From CALZJC01 sp041574955 (GTDB taxonomy: Bacteria > Acidobacteriota > Thermoanaerobaculia > Multivoradales > JAHEKO01): 53,546 bases of DNA. The notes beneath the pieces are model-generated. The model saw nothing but the letters and a program-made list of their open reading frames with translations, was not told the origin of the DNA and did not search any database. The stretch covers positions 1-53,546 of the forward strand of contig JBFGNS010000008.1 in the NCBI GenBank assembly GCA_041574955.1, given 5' to 3'. This document shows, in pieces, positions 7,329 through 16,087 of the stretch; within the stretch, counting starts at the first letter, position 1, and each line of letters opens with the position of its first letter. Made by a program: the position numbers and the translations under genes.

Positions 7329-10300
7329 ATGGCACATTCCCGCCTGCTGGTGCTGGCCGGCCTGCTGATCATCGCACCCCTCATCGCCGTCGTCTCGCCG
7401 CCGCCGGCCGCCGCCGCCCCGCTCGTCCAGGACGACGAGGAGCCAGCCGCCACCGACCAGCCGACCGACGAGCAGCCGGACGAGGAGGCCGAGCCGGAGG
7501 ACGACGACAAGTGGGACGTCTCCGAGCCGCCCGGCGAGTGGCAGACGGTGGTCATCGACACCGAGGAGACCACCTGGTCCAACGTCGACGTGTCGCCCGA
7601 TGGCACCACGGTGGCGTTCGACATGCTGGGTGACATCTACGCCGTGCCGATCGGCGGCGGGGAGGCCACCGCCCTCACCTCGGGCATCGCTTGGAACTTC
7701 CAGCCGCGCTACAGCCCCGACGGCTCGCACATCGCCTTCATCAGCGACCGCGGCGGCGCCGACAACCTGTGGATCATGAACGCCGACGGCAGCGAGCCTC
7801 GGGCGGTGAGCGAGGAGAAGGAGCACCTGGTCCACAACCCGTACTGGAGCCCGGACGGCGACTACCTCGCCGCCAAGAAGGGGTTCACCTCGACGCGCTC
7901 GATTCCGGCGGGCGAGATCTGGCTCTTCCACGTAGGCGGCGGCGGCGGCCTGCAGGTCACCGAGCGGCCGTTCGGCAAGCGCGACCAGAAGAACATGGCC
8001 GAGCCCGCCTACTCCCCCGACGGCCGCTATCTGTACTACTCGCAGGACTCCACCAGCGGCCGCGTCTGGCAGTACAACAAGGACTCCACCGGCCAGATCT
8101 TCGTCATCAAGCGGTTGGAGCTCGACAAGGGGGAGACCGAGGTGGTGGTCTCCGGCCCCGGCGGAGCGGTGCGCCCGACGCCGTCGCCCGACGGCGAGCG
8201 GCTGGCCTTCATCAAGCGGCTGCCCGGGTTGACCAGCGCCATCTACCTGAAGGACCTGGCCTCGGGCAAGGAGTGGCCGGTGTTCGACGGCTTCGAGCGC
8301 GACCACCAGGAGACCAGCGGTAGCCAGGGCAACTCCCCCGCCATCGCCTGGACGCCGGACGGCGGCTCGATCGTGTTCTGGACCGCCGGCAAGCTGTGGC
8401 GGGTGGGCATCGACAGCCGCCAGGTGACGCCCATCCCGATGCACGTGCGGGTCGAGAAGCGGGTCCACCCGGCGCTGCGCTTCCCGGTCGAGGTGGCGCC
8501 CGACAGCTTCCCGGTGCGCATGCCGCGCTGGGCACAGTACTCGCCCGACGGCAGCAAGGTGGTGTTCCAGGCTCTCGGCCACCTGTACGTCGAGGAGCTG
8601 GCCAGCGGGCGGCAGCGGCGGCTCACCCGCCAGAGCGACCACTTCGAGTTCTGGCCCAGCTTCTCGCGCGACGGCCGCTCGGTGGTCTACGTCAGCTGGC
8701 ACGACGACGAGCTGGGCGCGGTGCGGGTGGTGCCGGTGAGCGGAGGCGAGGGCCGCAAGGTGACCGCGGAGCCCGGCCACTACGTCGAGCCGCGCTTCTC
8801 GCCCGACGGCGAGACCATCGTCTACCGCAAGTTCGGCGGCGGCTTCCTGCTGTCACCGCTGTGGTCGGAGAACCCCGGCTTGTACGTCGTGCCGGCGACC
8901 GGCGGCGAGGCCCGGCGGGTCTCCAAGACGGGCTTCAACCCGCACTTCGGCGCCACCGGCGAGCGCGTCCTGTTCTCCGACAGCGCCGGCGAGTCGGGCA
9001 CCGAGCTGGAGCTCAAGATCGTCAACCTCGACGGCTTCGAGGAGCGCACGCTGCTGCATTCCGCCAAGGCGACCGAGTTCTCGGTCTCGCCGGACGGCCG
9101 CTGGGTGGCGTTCACCGAGCAGTACAACGCCTACGTCGCTCCGCTGCCGCGCACCGGCAAGACCGTCGACCTCGGCAAGTCGGCGAGCTCGATCCCGGTC
9201 AAGCAGGTCTCCAAGCGCTCCGGCGAGTTCCTCCACTGGTCGGCCGGCAGCGACAAGCTGCACTGGGCGCACGGCGCCACCCTGTACTCGCGCGACCTGA
9301 AGGACGCCTTCGCCTTCCTCGAGGGCGCACCCGACGAGCTGCCCGAGCCGGTGGCCGAGGGCTTCGAGATCGGCTTCCAGGCGACCGCCGACAGACCCGC
9401 TGGGCGCATCGCCCTGGTCGGCGGGCGGCTGGTGACCATGCGCGACGCCCTCGCCGGCACCCGCGAGGTGATCGAGGACGGCGTGGTGCTGGTGGAGGGC
9501 AACCGGATCGCGGCCGTCGGCCCCGCCGACCAGGTCGCGGTTCCCGCCGACGCGAGGGTGTTCGACGTCACCGGCAAGACCGTGCTGCCGGGGCTGGTGG
9601 ACGTCCACGCCCACGGCGGCGCGGCCCGCGAGGAGATGAACCCGCTGCAGAACTGGCAGCAGTACTCATCGCTGTCGTTCGGCGTGACCACCGTCCACGA
9701 CCCGTCCAACGACACCTCGTCGATCTTCTCCGCCGCCGAGCTGCAGCGCGCCGGGCGCATCGTCGCGCCCCGCATCTTCTCGACCGGCACCATCCTGTAC
9801 GGCGCCCACGTGCCCGGCTTCAAGGCCGAGGTCGACAGCCTGGACGACGCGAAGTTCCACGTCCAGCGGCTCAAGGAGGTCGGCGCCATCTCGGTCAAGA
9901 GCTACCAGCAGCCGCGGCGCGACCAGCGGCAGCAGATCATCGCCGCGGCCCGCGAGCTCGGCATGATGGTGGTGCCCGAAGGCGGCATGAAGTTCCAGCA
10001 CAACATGAACGAGATCGTCGACGGTCACACCGGCATCGAGCATTCGCTACCGATCAAGACCGCCTACGACGACGTGCTGCAGCTGTGGAGCCAGACCGAG
10101 GTCGGCTACAGCCCCACCTTCGTGGTGTCCTACGGCGGACTGTCGGGTGAGCTGTGGTTCTACGAGCACGACGACGTGTGGCGCAACGAGCGGCTGATGA
10201 GCTTCGTGCCGCGATTCATCGTCGAGCCGCGCGCCATGCGGCGGCCGAAGGCGCCGGAGGACCACTACAATCACGTCTTCGTGGCGCGCACCGCCAAGGC

Positions 10301-10727
10301 GCTCAACGAGCGCGGCGTGGCGGTGCTGATCGGCGCCCACGGCCAGCGCGAGGGCCTCGCCGCGCACTGGGAGATGTGGATCATGGAGCAGGGCGGCTTC
10401 ACGCCGTGGGAGGCGCTGCGCGGCGGCACTCTGGCCGGTGCCTGGTACCTCGGGCTGGACGGCGACATCGGCTCGATCGAGGCCGGCAAGCTGGCCGATC
10501 TAATGGTGGTCGACGGCAACCCGCTGGAGGAGCTGAGGCAGTCCGAGAAGGTCGTCTACACGGTGCTCAACGGCCGGCTGTACGACGCGGCGACGATGAA
10601 CCAGCTGGCTCCCGACGCCGTCGAGCGCCGGCAGTTCTTCTTCGAGAAGGAGGGTGGCGACACCATCCACCCCTCGGCGCGCGCCTGGCTCGAGGAGCTG
10701 GCGCGTCGGCACGGCTGGGTGCACTGA
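7329..10727 (+). CDS. Secreted TolB-like beta-propeller / amidohydrolase fusion
   Basis: An 1132-residue protein. The start at 7329 is set by AAGGAGG just upstream and by the signal peptide that follows (MAHSRLLVLAGLLIIAPL, cleavage near AAAA). An acidic linker is followed by about 10 WD40-like PD40 blades (SPDGTTVAF, YSPDGSHIAFISD, SPDGRYLYYS and so on, residues ~80-640) and then an imidazolonepropionase/prolidase-type amidohydrolase from ~690. Metal-ligand motifs are DVHAHGG (H760, H762), the Lys in SVKSYQQP, and H900/H905 in GHTGIEHS. The usual final Asp position reads GAHGQ, which is typical of this fused family. It ends with the IGSIEAGKLADLMVVDGNP signature. It is probably a periplasmic hydrolase of peptides or cyclic amides; the substrate is unknown. 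Confidence 0.88.
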   Translation: MAHSRLLVLAGLLIIAPLIAVVSPPPAAAAPLVQDDEEPAATDQPTDEQPDEEAEPEDDDKWDVSEPPGEWQTVVIDTEETTWSNVDVSPDGTTVAFDMLGDIYAVPIGGGEATALTSGIAWNFQPRYSPDGSHIAFISDRGGADNLWIMNADGSEPRAVSEEKEHLVHNPYWSPDGDYLAAKKGFTSTRSIPAGEIWLFHVGGGGGLQVTERPFGKRDQKNMAEPAYSPDGRYLYYSQDSTSGRVWQYNKDSTGQIFVIKRLELDKGETEVVVSGPGGAVRPTPSPDGERLAFIKRLPGLTSAIYLKDLASGKEWPVFDGFERDHQETSGSQGNSPAIAWTPDGGSIVFWTAGKLWRVGIDSRQVTPIPMHVRVEKRVHPALRFPVEVAPDSFPVRMPRWAQYSPDGSKVVFQALGHLYVEELASGRQRRLTRQSDHFEFWPSFSRDGRSVVYVSWHDDELGAVRVVPVSGGEGRKVTAEPGHYVEPRFSPDGETIVYRKFGGGFLLSPLWSENPGLYVVPATGGEARRVSKTGFNPHFGATGERVLFSDSAGESGTELELKIVNLDGFEERTLLHSAKATEFSVSPDGRWVAFTEQYNAYVAPLPRTGKTVDLGKSASSIPVKQVSKRSGEFLHWSAGSDKLHWAHGATLYSRDLKDAFAFLEGAPDELPEPVAEGFEIGFQATADRPAGRIALVGGRLVTMRDALAGTREVIEDGVVLVEGNRIAAVGPADQVAVPADARVFDVTGKTVLPGLVDVHAHGGAAREEMNPLQNWQQYSSLSFGVTTVHDPSNDTSSIFSAAELQRAGRIVAPRIFSTGTILYGAHVPGFKAEVDSLDDAKFHVQRLKEVGAISVKSYQQPRRDQRQQIIAAARELGMMVVPEGGMKFQHNMNEIVDGHTGIEHSLPIKTAYDDVLQLWSQTEVGYSPTFVVSYGGLSGELWFYEHDDVWRNERLMSFVPRFIVEPRAMRRPKAPEDHYNHVFVARTAKALNERGVAVLIGAHGQREGLAAHWEMWIMEQGGFTPWEALRGGTLAGAWYLGLDGDIGSIEAGKLADLMVVDGNPLEELRQSEKVVYTVLNGRLYDAATMNQLAPDAVERRQFFFEKEGGDTIHPSARAWLEELARRHGWVH

Positions 10728-10861
10728 GCCCGGCAACGCTTCCTCGCTCACCACCTCGGGGGTGGCCCCGGCGCCGCCCGCGCCGTCCGGCCGCAGCTCC
10801 CGGCGTGTGATAGCCTTAGTAATCAGCTGGCCTTGCAGACGGAGCACGGAGGAGGTCCCGC

Positions 10862-11701
10862 ATGAGCACCGGAGTCAGGCTCCTCACGCGACTGTGTCTC
10901 GCCGCCACCGCCCTGATCGCGGCGTCGGTGGCCACCGCCCAGCCGACCGCCCAGCCCGCCGCCCAGCTCACCGGCGACGAGGCGGAGCGGTTCCTGAGCG
11001 ACGCCAGGGTGGTCGGCAAGAAGGCCATCGAGATCGGGGTCACCCGGCCCCAGCGGCTGACCCTGGAGCTGGACGGCCGCACCGCCCACGGCACCTGGAA
11101 GACGGTCGACATCTATCGCCCGGTGATGGATTTCCGGGACGGCCGGCCGCCCGAGATCGGTTTTCGCGACAGCTGGAAGCACGAGGTCGCGGCCTACGAG
11201 CTCGACAAGCTGCTGGGGCTCGAGCTGGTGCCGCCGACCGTCGAGCGGCGCATCGTGGGCGACCGGGGCTCGCTCCAGTTGTGGATCGAGGACGCGATGA
11301 TGGAGATGGAGCGCATCGAGCGCGATCTGCACGCGCCCGACGTGGCGGAGTGGAACCGGCAGATCCACCACGTCCGGCTGCTGCGCCAGCTGACCCACGA
11401 CATCGACTTCAACAACATCGGCAACATGCTGGTCGCGCCTGGCTTCCGCATCTGGGCGATCGACTTCTCGCGCGCCTTCAAGACCCGCCGCTCGCTGCTG
11501 GCAGCCGGCGATCTGGTGCGGTTCTCGCGCCGCACGCTCGACCGGCTGGCCGAGCTCGACGCTCAGGTGCTCGAACAGACGATGGGCCGCTGGCTGACCA
11601 AGAGCCAGCGCCAGGCGCTGCTGGTGCGGCGCGACGTCATCCTCGAGCGGGCCCGTCAGCTGGTGGCCGAGCAGGGCGAGGAGGAGGTGCTGCTGCCCTG
11701 A
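10862..11701 (+). CDS. Predicted secreted atypical kinase-like (PI3/4K/HipA/FAM20-like fold) protein
   Basis: A 279-residue protein preceded by a strong GGAGGAGG. An N-terminal signal peptide (LCLAATALIAASVATA) predicts export. The mature part has an atypical-kinase layout: a Lys in GTWKTVDIYRP (candidate ATP lysine), a helix with Glu in SWKHEVAAYELDKLLGL (candidate C-helix), LVPPTV, and then THDIDFNNIGNMLV (D180/D182, N185, N188: catalytic and metal-binding candidates) and IWAIDFSRAF (D201, DFG equivalent). This order is known from PI3/4-kinase-like, HipA and FAM20-type proteins. Kinase activity is inferred. ATP availability outside the cytoplasm is a problem unless the protein acts on another nucleotide or is a pseudokinase. 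It converges with the M23 peptidase gene 13 bp away. Confidence 0.6.
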   Translation: MSTGVRLLTRLCLAATALIAASVATAQPTAQPAAQLTGDEAERFLSDARVVGKKAIEIGVTRPQRLTLELDGRTAHGTWKTVDIYRPVMDFRDGRPPEIGFRDSWKHEVAAYELDKLLGLELVPPTVERRIVGDRGSLQLWIEDAMMEMERIERDLHAPDVAEWNRQIHHVRLLRQLTHDIDFNNIGNMLVAPGFRIWAIDFSRAFKTRRSLLAAGDLVRFSRRTLDRLAELDAQVLEQTMGRWLTKSQRQALLVRRDVILERARQLVAEQGEEEVLLP

Positions 11702-11724
11702 CGCCGGCGCCGGCTCACGGCAGC
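11692..11724. terminator. Shared hairpin between convergent kinase-like and M23 genes
   Basis: Six-base arms GCTGCC (11692-11697) and GGCAGC (11719-11724) enclose both stop codons (TGA 11699-11701 and TCA 11715-11717, which also pair) around a 12-bp perfect palindrome at 11703-11714. No T-run follows, so terminator function is inferred. Confidence 0.4.
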
Positions 11725-12536
11725 CGGAGCGGCGGTGTACGGCCCAGCAGCTGCGCCGGGTCGATGCGCGCACCGCGCCAGCGCGCCCCGAAGTGGAGGT
11801 GCGGTCCGGTGGCCCGGCCGGTCTGACCGACGCGCCCGATGCGCTGGCCGCGCGCCACTTCGGCCCCCGGCTCGACCGCCAGCTCGCTGAGGTGGAAGTA
11901 CATCGTCACCAGGCCGTCGCCGTGGTCCAGAAACACGCTCTTGCCGGAGAAGAACAGGTCGTCGGCGAGCGCCACCACGCCGTCGGCCGCCGCCAGCACC
12001 GGCGTACCCTCCGCAGCCGCGAAGTCGGCGCCGGAGTGCGGGCTGCGCGGCTGATCGTTGAAGAAGCGGCGCGAGCCGAACCGGCCGCCGGCCGGCAGCT
12101 CGGCCAGCGGCGGCGACAGCGGCAGCTCGAAACGGCGGGCGCCGCGCCGCGCCCACAGCTGCCGCACGCGCGCCGCCTCGCGCCGTGAGCGCGCCAGGTC
12201 GGACGGCGACAGGTGGACCCGCGAGTCGTCGTCCAGCCGGATGTGCTGGACGTCGTACGGGTAGTCGGTGACCTCGACCCGGGCGGTATCGCGCCGGCCG
12301 CCGCGCCAGCGTGCCAGCTCGAGCCCGCCGGCCGGCGCCAGCAGATCGATCGGATACCAGCAGCGGTCGCCGAGCGGCTCCCAGGTCGCACCGCCCTGGC
12401 CGCAGCGGGTGGTGCCGGCGCCCTGCCAGACGACCATTCCGCCAGGCGCCACCGCCCGCGCCGGCGCGGTTCCCGCTGCCGGAGCCGCCGAGCCCAGCGT
12501 GCAGCTCACGGCGAGGACGGCGACGGCGACACGCAC
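11715..12536 (-). CDS. Secreted M23-family metallopeptidase (LytM/peptidoglycan endopeptidase)
   Basis: A 273-residue protein with a GTG start and an N-terminal signal peptide. The M23 domain occupies residues ~150-265 with the full zinc and catalytic set: HSGAD (H167, D171), YFHL (H215) and HLH (H246, H248). The preceding region (~50-140) carries DYPYDVQHIRLDDDSRVHLS, typical of M23 proteins that have an extra substrate-recognition domain. It probably cleaves peptide cross-links in peptidoglycan or helps assemble the envelope. The start is supported by TAGGCT (12548 to 12543, minus strand), which ends 6 nt before the GTG and suggests a leaderless message. It is divergent from the next gene. 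Confidence 0.88.
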   Translation of the reverse strand: MRVAVAVLAVSCTLGSAAPAAGTAPARAVAPGGMVVWQGAGTTRCGQGGATWEPLGDRCWYPIDLLAPAGGLELARWRGGRRDTARVEVTDYPYDVQHIRLDDDSRVHLSPSDLARSRREAARVRQLWARRGARRFELPLSPPLAELPAGGRFGSRRFFNDQPRSPHSGADFAAAEGTPVLAAADGVVALADDLFFSGKSVFLDHGDGLVTMYFHLSELAVEPGAEVARGQRIGRVGQTGRATGPHLHFGARWRGARIDPAQLLGRTPPLRLP

Positions 12537-12578
12537 GCCGCGAGCCTAGCAGGCGCCTCGCGGTAGATTCACCCTGCC
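12537..12578. promoter_or_regulatory. Compact divergent promoter region with two TAG-type -10 boxes
   Basis: Within 42 bp, the minus-strand TAGGCT (12548 to 12543) lies 6 nt before the M23 GTG, and the plus-strand TAGATT (12564-12569) lies 9 nt before the next gene's GTG. Both transcripts would have almost no leader. Confidence 0.45.
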
Positions 12579-13400
12579 GTGGATGCGTGGCTCGCAGCGG
12601 TGCTCGTCTTGCTGGCCGCCGGCGGCTGGCTGTGGAGAAGGCGCGCACGGCGCGCCGCCTGGCGGCGCGCCGCCGGTGAGCTGCTGGCCAGCCTGGAGCG
12701 AGACGGCTGGCAGGCACGCCCCGCCGGCCCGCGCACGGTCGAGATCGTGCAGCGAGACGAGCTGCTGGCGGCCGTCGACCTCGACCGTCTCGAGCGGGCG
12801 CTCACCCGGGCGCCCGCCGATCAGCGCCGGCGCGTCCTGCGCACCGTCGCCGCCGCCGCCGGCCAGCGGCCGGCCGCGCTGCCCGGACCGTACGCCCTCA
12901 AGCGGCACGGCGTGCTCACGGTTCCCCGCCTGGCGTCCGAGGGTCTGCTGGTGGTGACGGCCGCGCTGGCACCGGTGACCGGCGACCCGCTGGCCGGCGA
13001 AGGACCGCGCGTCGTCTACCAGCTGCTCGGCGAGCCCGGCCTGACGCTGGTGGCAGAGCACCACCTGGCGGCCGCCGGCATCGATCAGCGAGACCTCCAC
13101 GGCGTCGCGCTGGCGGTGCTCCGGCAGCGCTCCGACCTCGCCGGCGCGGTCGCGGCGGCGCGCGCCGGCGAGCTGGTCAGCATCGCCTCCGAAGACGGCT
13201 GCGGCGGCTCCCGGCTGCTGCTCGTGGCCGAGCACCTGTCGGCCGGCGAACAGCTGTTCGCCGCCGCGCCGGAGCCCGCGCTGCTCGTGGTCGCGGGCGC
13301 ACGCGAGCGGCTCGAGGCCGCGTTGGCCGCGCTCGAGCCGCCGTCCGAACCGCTACTGCCGACCGTCCTGCGGCTGACCGCCGCGGGAGTGTCCGGCTGA
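12579..13400 (+). CDS. Hypothetical membrane-anchored protein (possibly DUF1444/YtpQ-like)
   Basis: A 273-residue protein with a GTG start. Residues 3-20 form one hydrophobic helix followed by a dense Arg cluster (WRRRARRAAWRR), so the rest should be cytoplasmic. The soluble part alternates short strands and helices. Stretches such as VVYQLLGEPGLTLVAEHHL and VALAVLRQRSDL recall DUF1444 (YtpQ), but the match is by eye and weak. No catalytic motif is recognised. The next small membrane-protein gene starts 15 bp downstream, so the two likely form an operon. Confidence 0.6.
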   Translation: MDAWLAAVLVLLAAGGWLWRRRARRAAWRRAAGELLASLERDGWQARPAGPRTVEIVQRDELLAAVDLDRLERALTRAPADQRRRVLRTVAAAAGQRPAALPGPYALKRHGVLTVPRLASEGLLVVTAALAPVTGDPLAGEGPRVVYQLLGEPGLTLVAEHHLAAAGIDQRDLHGVALAVLRQRSDLAGAVAAARAGELVSIASEDGCGGSRLLLVAEHLSAGEQLFAAAPEPALLVVAGARERLEAALAALEPPSEPLLPTVLRLTAAGVSG

Positions 13401-13415
13401 CCCGGGAGTCTGGAG

Positions 13416-13763
13416 ATGTGGCGTACGAAAGCTGTTCTGAGCCTGCTTCACGAGGAAGTGGCCGGCCTGCCGCGGCCGGCCGAGGGCGAGGAGGCTCCGG
13501 CGGAGGCCAACAGCCGGCTGGAAAGGGCGCGGCGGCGCGCTCGGCTGGTGGTCGCCCTCGACTGGGTGGCGCTGGCGGTGCTGCTGGTTGCAAACGACCG
13601 CGGCGCCGCCTTTCTCAGCCTCGGTCCCGGCGAGGCGACCGCTTTCACGCTCGCCGCCCTGGCGGTGGCGGTGCACTCGGGCTTCCGGCTCGGCCAGCTC
13701 GAGAAGCTGTCGGCGGTGGCGCGCGCGACCGCCGGCCTCGAGAGCCGCGATCCGACTCAGTGA
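13416..13763 (+). CDS. Small two-helix membrane protein, unknown function
   Basis: A 115-residue protein. The start is supported by GGGAG about 8 bp before the ATG. A charged N-terminus is followed by two hydrophobic helices (LVVALDWVALAVLLVA and the ~75-95 region FTLAALAVAVHSGF), with the second entering a short basic, amphipathic tail. No family was recognised. It lies 15 bp after the preceding membrane-anchored gene and probably works with it. Confidence 0.55.
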   Translation: MWRTKAVLSLLHEEVAGLPRPAEGEEAPAEANSRLERARRRARLVVALDWVALAVLLVANDRGAAFLSLGPGEATAFTLAALAVAVHSGFRLGQLEKLSAVARATAGLESRDPTQ

Positions 13764-13789
13764 GCGCCCGCGCGCCGCCGGCGCGAGCC

Positions 13790-13852
13790 TTGCCGCTGAT
13801 CGGCGGACGCTGGTAGGATTCGTCAGTTTTGCGCCAGCGAGATTCGATCTCG
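13790..13852 (+). promoter_or_regulatory. Promoter and leader hairpin of the TonB-dependent receptor
   Basis: TTGCCG (13790-13795) and TAGGAT (13814-13819) are 18 bp apart. The ~62-nt leader contains a perfect six-base hairpin CGAGAT-TCG-ATCTCG at 13838-13852, upstream of the Shine-Dalgarno GGGAGGA (13875-13881). I see no known riboswitch core. Confidence 0.4.
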
Positions 13853-13887
13853 GCCAAGCCATTGGACCTTCCTCGGGAGGATCGGAC

Positions 13888-16026
13888 ATGTTGAAGAGCT
13901 CAAGACTTTTTGGCTTCGTGCTCGTCGCCCTGCTCATCGCCCTGCCGCTCGCGGCGCAGGAGGGCGAGGCGGCCGCCGACGACCAGGAAGACATGACGGA
14001 GGTCGACGAGGTCATCGTGGTGACCGCTTCGCGTACCGAGCAGCGGCTGCACGAGGTACCGGCGGCGATCTCGGTGCTCGACGAGAAGGCGCTGGCGGCG
14101 ATACCCGCCGACGACTACGGTGACTATCTGCGCAACGTCCCGGGCCTCAACGTGTCGCAGATCAGCGCCCGCGACATCCAGATCACCGGCCGCTCGGCGA
14201 CCGGCAGCCTGTCAACCAGCCAGCTCGTCCTGATGGACAACCGGACGCTGTACCTGGACTTCTTCGGCTTCGTGATGTGGGATTTCGTGCCGCTCGATCC
14301 CAAAGAGATCAAGCAGATCGAGGTGGTGCGCGGCCCCGGCAGCGCGGTGTGGGGCGCCAACGCGATGACCGGCGTGATCAACCTGATCACCAAGCGCCCG
14401 CGCGAGATGCAGGGCACCAGCGTGACCCTCGGCGGCGGCGACTTCGGCACCCTCTACGGCAGCGTCACCCACGCCGGCGCCAGCGAGAAGCTGGGCTACA
14501 AGATCTCGGCCGCCTACTACGAGCAGGATCCGCTCAACCGGCCGACCGGGCTGATTCCGGGCACCAGCACTCCGTATCCGCCGTTCCGCAACGAAGGCAC
14601 CGAGCAGCCCAAGTTCAACCTGCGCTTCGACTACGACAGCACTCCCGAGGTCACCTGGAGCTTCGCCCTGGGGATCGCCGAAACCGACGGCATCATGCAC
14701 TCGGGCATCGGGCCGTTCGACATCACCAAGGGCTCGGCGATGAACTTCGCCAAGGTCGACTGGATGCGGCGGGCGGCGCGCGCCACCTTCTTCGTCAACC
14801 AGCTCGACGGCGACGCCTCCAACCTGCTGTCGCGCGGCCCGACCGGCCTGCCGCTCCAGTTCGTCTTCCAGAGCGACACCTACAACTTCGACATCAGCAA
14901 CACCTCGGTGGTGGGCGCCAACAACATCTTCACCTACGGCGCCACGGCGCGGCGCAACGAGTTCGACCTGTCGATCGCGCCGCGCGGCGACAAGCGCGAG
15001 GAGTTCGGCGTGTTCGTCCAGGACGAGATCCTGATCGGCGACAAGGTGCGCTGGCTGATCGGCGCGCGCTACGACGACATCGATCCGATCGGCGACGTCT
15101 TCTCGCCTCGCACCAGCCTGATCATCGCGCCCAACGCCCGGCACTCGTTCCGGCTGTCGTTCAACCGCGCCTTCCGCGCGCCGTCGATGATCAACAACTT
15201 CCTCGACACCACCATCGTCAACCGGATCACGATCCCGCCGGTGCCGCCGCTGCTGCCGGTGCCCATCCCCTACGTCTTCCCCACCCGCATCCTCGGCAAC
15301 CCGCTGCTGCAGGAAGAGCAGATGGACGCTTTCGAGGTCGGCTACGTCGGCACCATCGGCGGCACCACCATCACCGTGGCGGCGTACGAGAACGAGGAGA
15401 CCGACGCCGTCGACTTCTTTGCCAACACCTTCTACAACAGCACCACCAACCCGCCGCCGGGCTGGCCGCTGCCGCTGCTCATCCCGTTCCCGGTGCCGTT
15501 CCCGCCCGGCTTCGTCCTGGTGGGCACGGTGCCCGCGGACACCCTGCCGTCAAGCTTCACCTACCGCAACATCGGTGAGATCACCAACCGCGGCGTCGAG
15601 CTGGCGGTGGACGTGCGCCCCGGGGGCAACTGGTCGTGGTTCTTCAACTACTCCTGGCAGGACGAGCCGGAGACCGTCGGCGTCGACCGCGTGACGCTGG
15701 CCGACGGCACCGTCCGCAACGCCATCAACTCGCCGCCGGAGAACCGGATCAACGCCGGCATGGCTTGGGACAACGGCAGGTACTACTTCAACGCCAACGC
15801 CAACTACCAGGACGAGGCGTTCTGGACCGACGTCCTGGACGCCCGCTTCTGGGGTCCGACCGACTCGTTCACCCAAGTCAACGTGGGCGTCGGCGTGCGC
15901 TTCAACCAGGACCGGACGACGCTCTCGGTCAACGCCCAGAACGTCTTCGACGAGGACGTCCTGCAGCACGTCTTCGGCGACCTGATCGAGCGCAAGATCG
16001 TCGGCCAGCTGCTGGTGCGCTTCTAG
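13888..16026 (+). CDS. TonB-dependent outer-membrane receptor
   Basis: A 712-residue protein. The start at 13888 follows GGGAGGA; a longer in-frame extension overlapping the preceding gene is not credible. The signal peptide ends near LPLAAQ. A TonB-box-like segment (VDEVIVVTA) leads into the plug domain: the LRNVPGLNV region, QIEVVRGPGSAVWG and the GVINLITKRP hallmark (residues ~45-175). The remaining ~530 residues form a beta-barrel with many aromatic strand ends, finishing with a C-terminal Phe (LLVRF) for BAM recognition. Pro-rich extracellular loops (VPPLLPVPIPYVFP and PPPGWPLPLL) are unusual. The substrate is unknown; siderophore, cobalamin or glycan are family possibilities. No transporter partner is adjacent. 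A strong terminator follows. Confidence 0.93.
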   Translation: MLKSSRLFGFVLVALLIALPLAAQEGEAAADDQEDMTEVDEVIVVTASRTEQRLHEVPAAISVLDEKALAAIPADDYGDYLRNVPGLNVSQISARDIQITGRSATGSLSTSQLVLMDNRTLYLDFFGFVMWDFVPLDPKEIKQIEVVRGPGSAVWGANAMTGVINLITKRPREMQGTSVTLGGGDFGTLYGSVTHAGASEKLGYKISAAYYEQDPLNRPTGLIPGTSTPYPPFRNEGTEQPKFNLRFDYDSTPEVTWSFALGIAETDGIMHSGIGPFDITKGSAMNFAKVDWMRRAARATFFVNQLDGDASNLLSRGPTGLPLQFVFQSDTYNFDISNTSVVGANNIFTYGATARRNEFDLSIAPRGDKREEFGVFVQDEILIGDKVRWLIGARYDDIDPIGDVFSPRTSLIIAPNARHSFRLSFNRAFRAPSMINNFLDTTIVNRITIPPVPPLLPVPIPYVFPTRILGNPLLQEEQMDAFEVGYVGTIGGTTITVAAYENEETDAVDFFANTFYNSTTNPPPGWPLPLLIPFPVPFPPGFVLVGTVPADTLPSSFTYRNIGEITNRGVELAVDVRPGGNWSWFFNYSWQDEPETVGVDRVTLADGTVRNAINSPPENRINAGMAWDNGRYYFNANANYQDEAFWTDVLDARFWGPTDSFTQVNVGVGVRFNQDRTTLSVNAQNVFDEDVLQHVFGDLIERKIVGQLLVRF

Positions 16027-16054
16027 CCGCCCCGACGCGGCAACGCGTTATCCG

Positions 16055-16087
16055 GCGCCGGGGCGTCAACGCCCCGGCGCTTTTTCT
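16055..16087 (+). terminator. Rho-independent terminator of the TonB receptor gene
   Basis: An 11-bp perfect GC stem (16055-16065 / 16070-16080) with loop TCAA is followed by TTTTTCTT. The loop holds the TGA stop (complement, 16066-16068) of the convergent peptidase gene, whose last codons lie in the stem. Confidence 0.92.

Noticed and set aside
13764..13887. Cobalamin riboswitch upstream of the TonB receptor
   Set aside because: The leader is only ~62 nt and lacks the B12-box; only a short hairpin is present.
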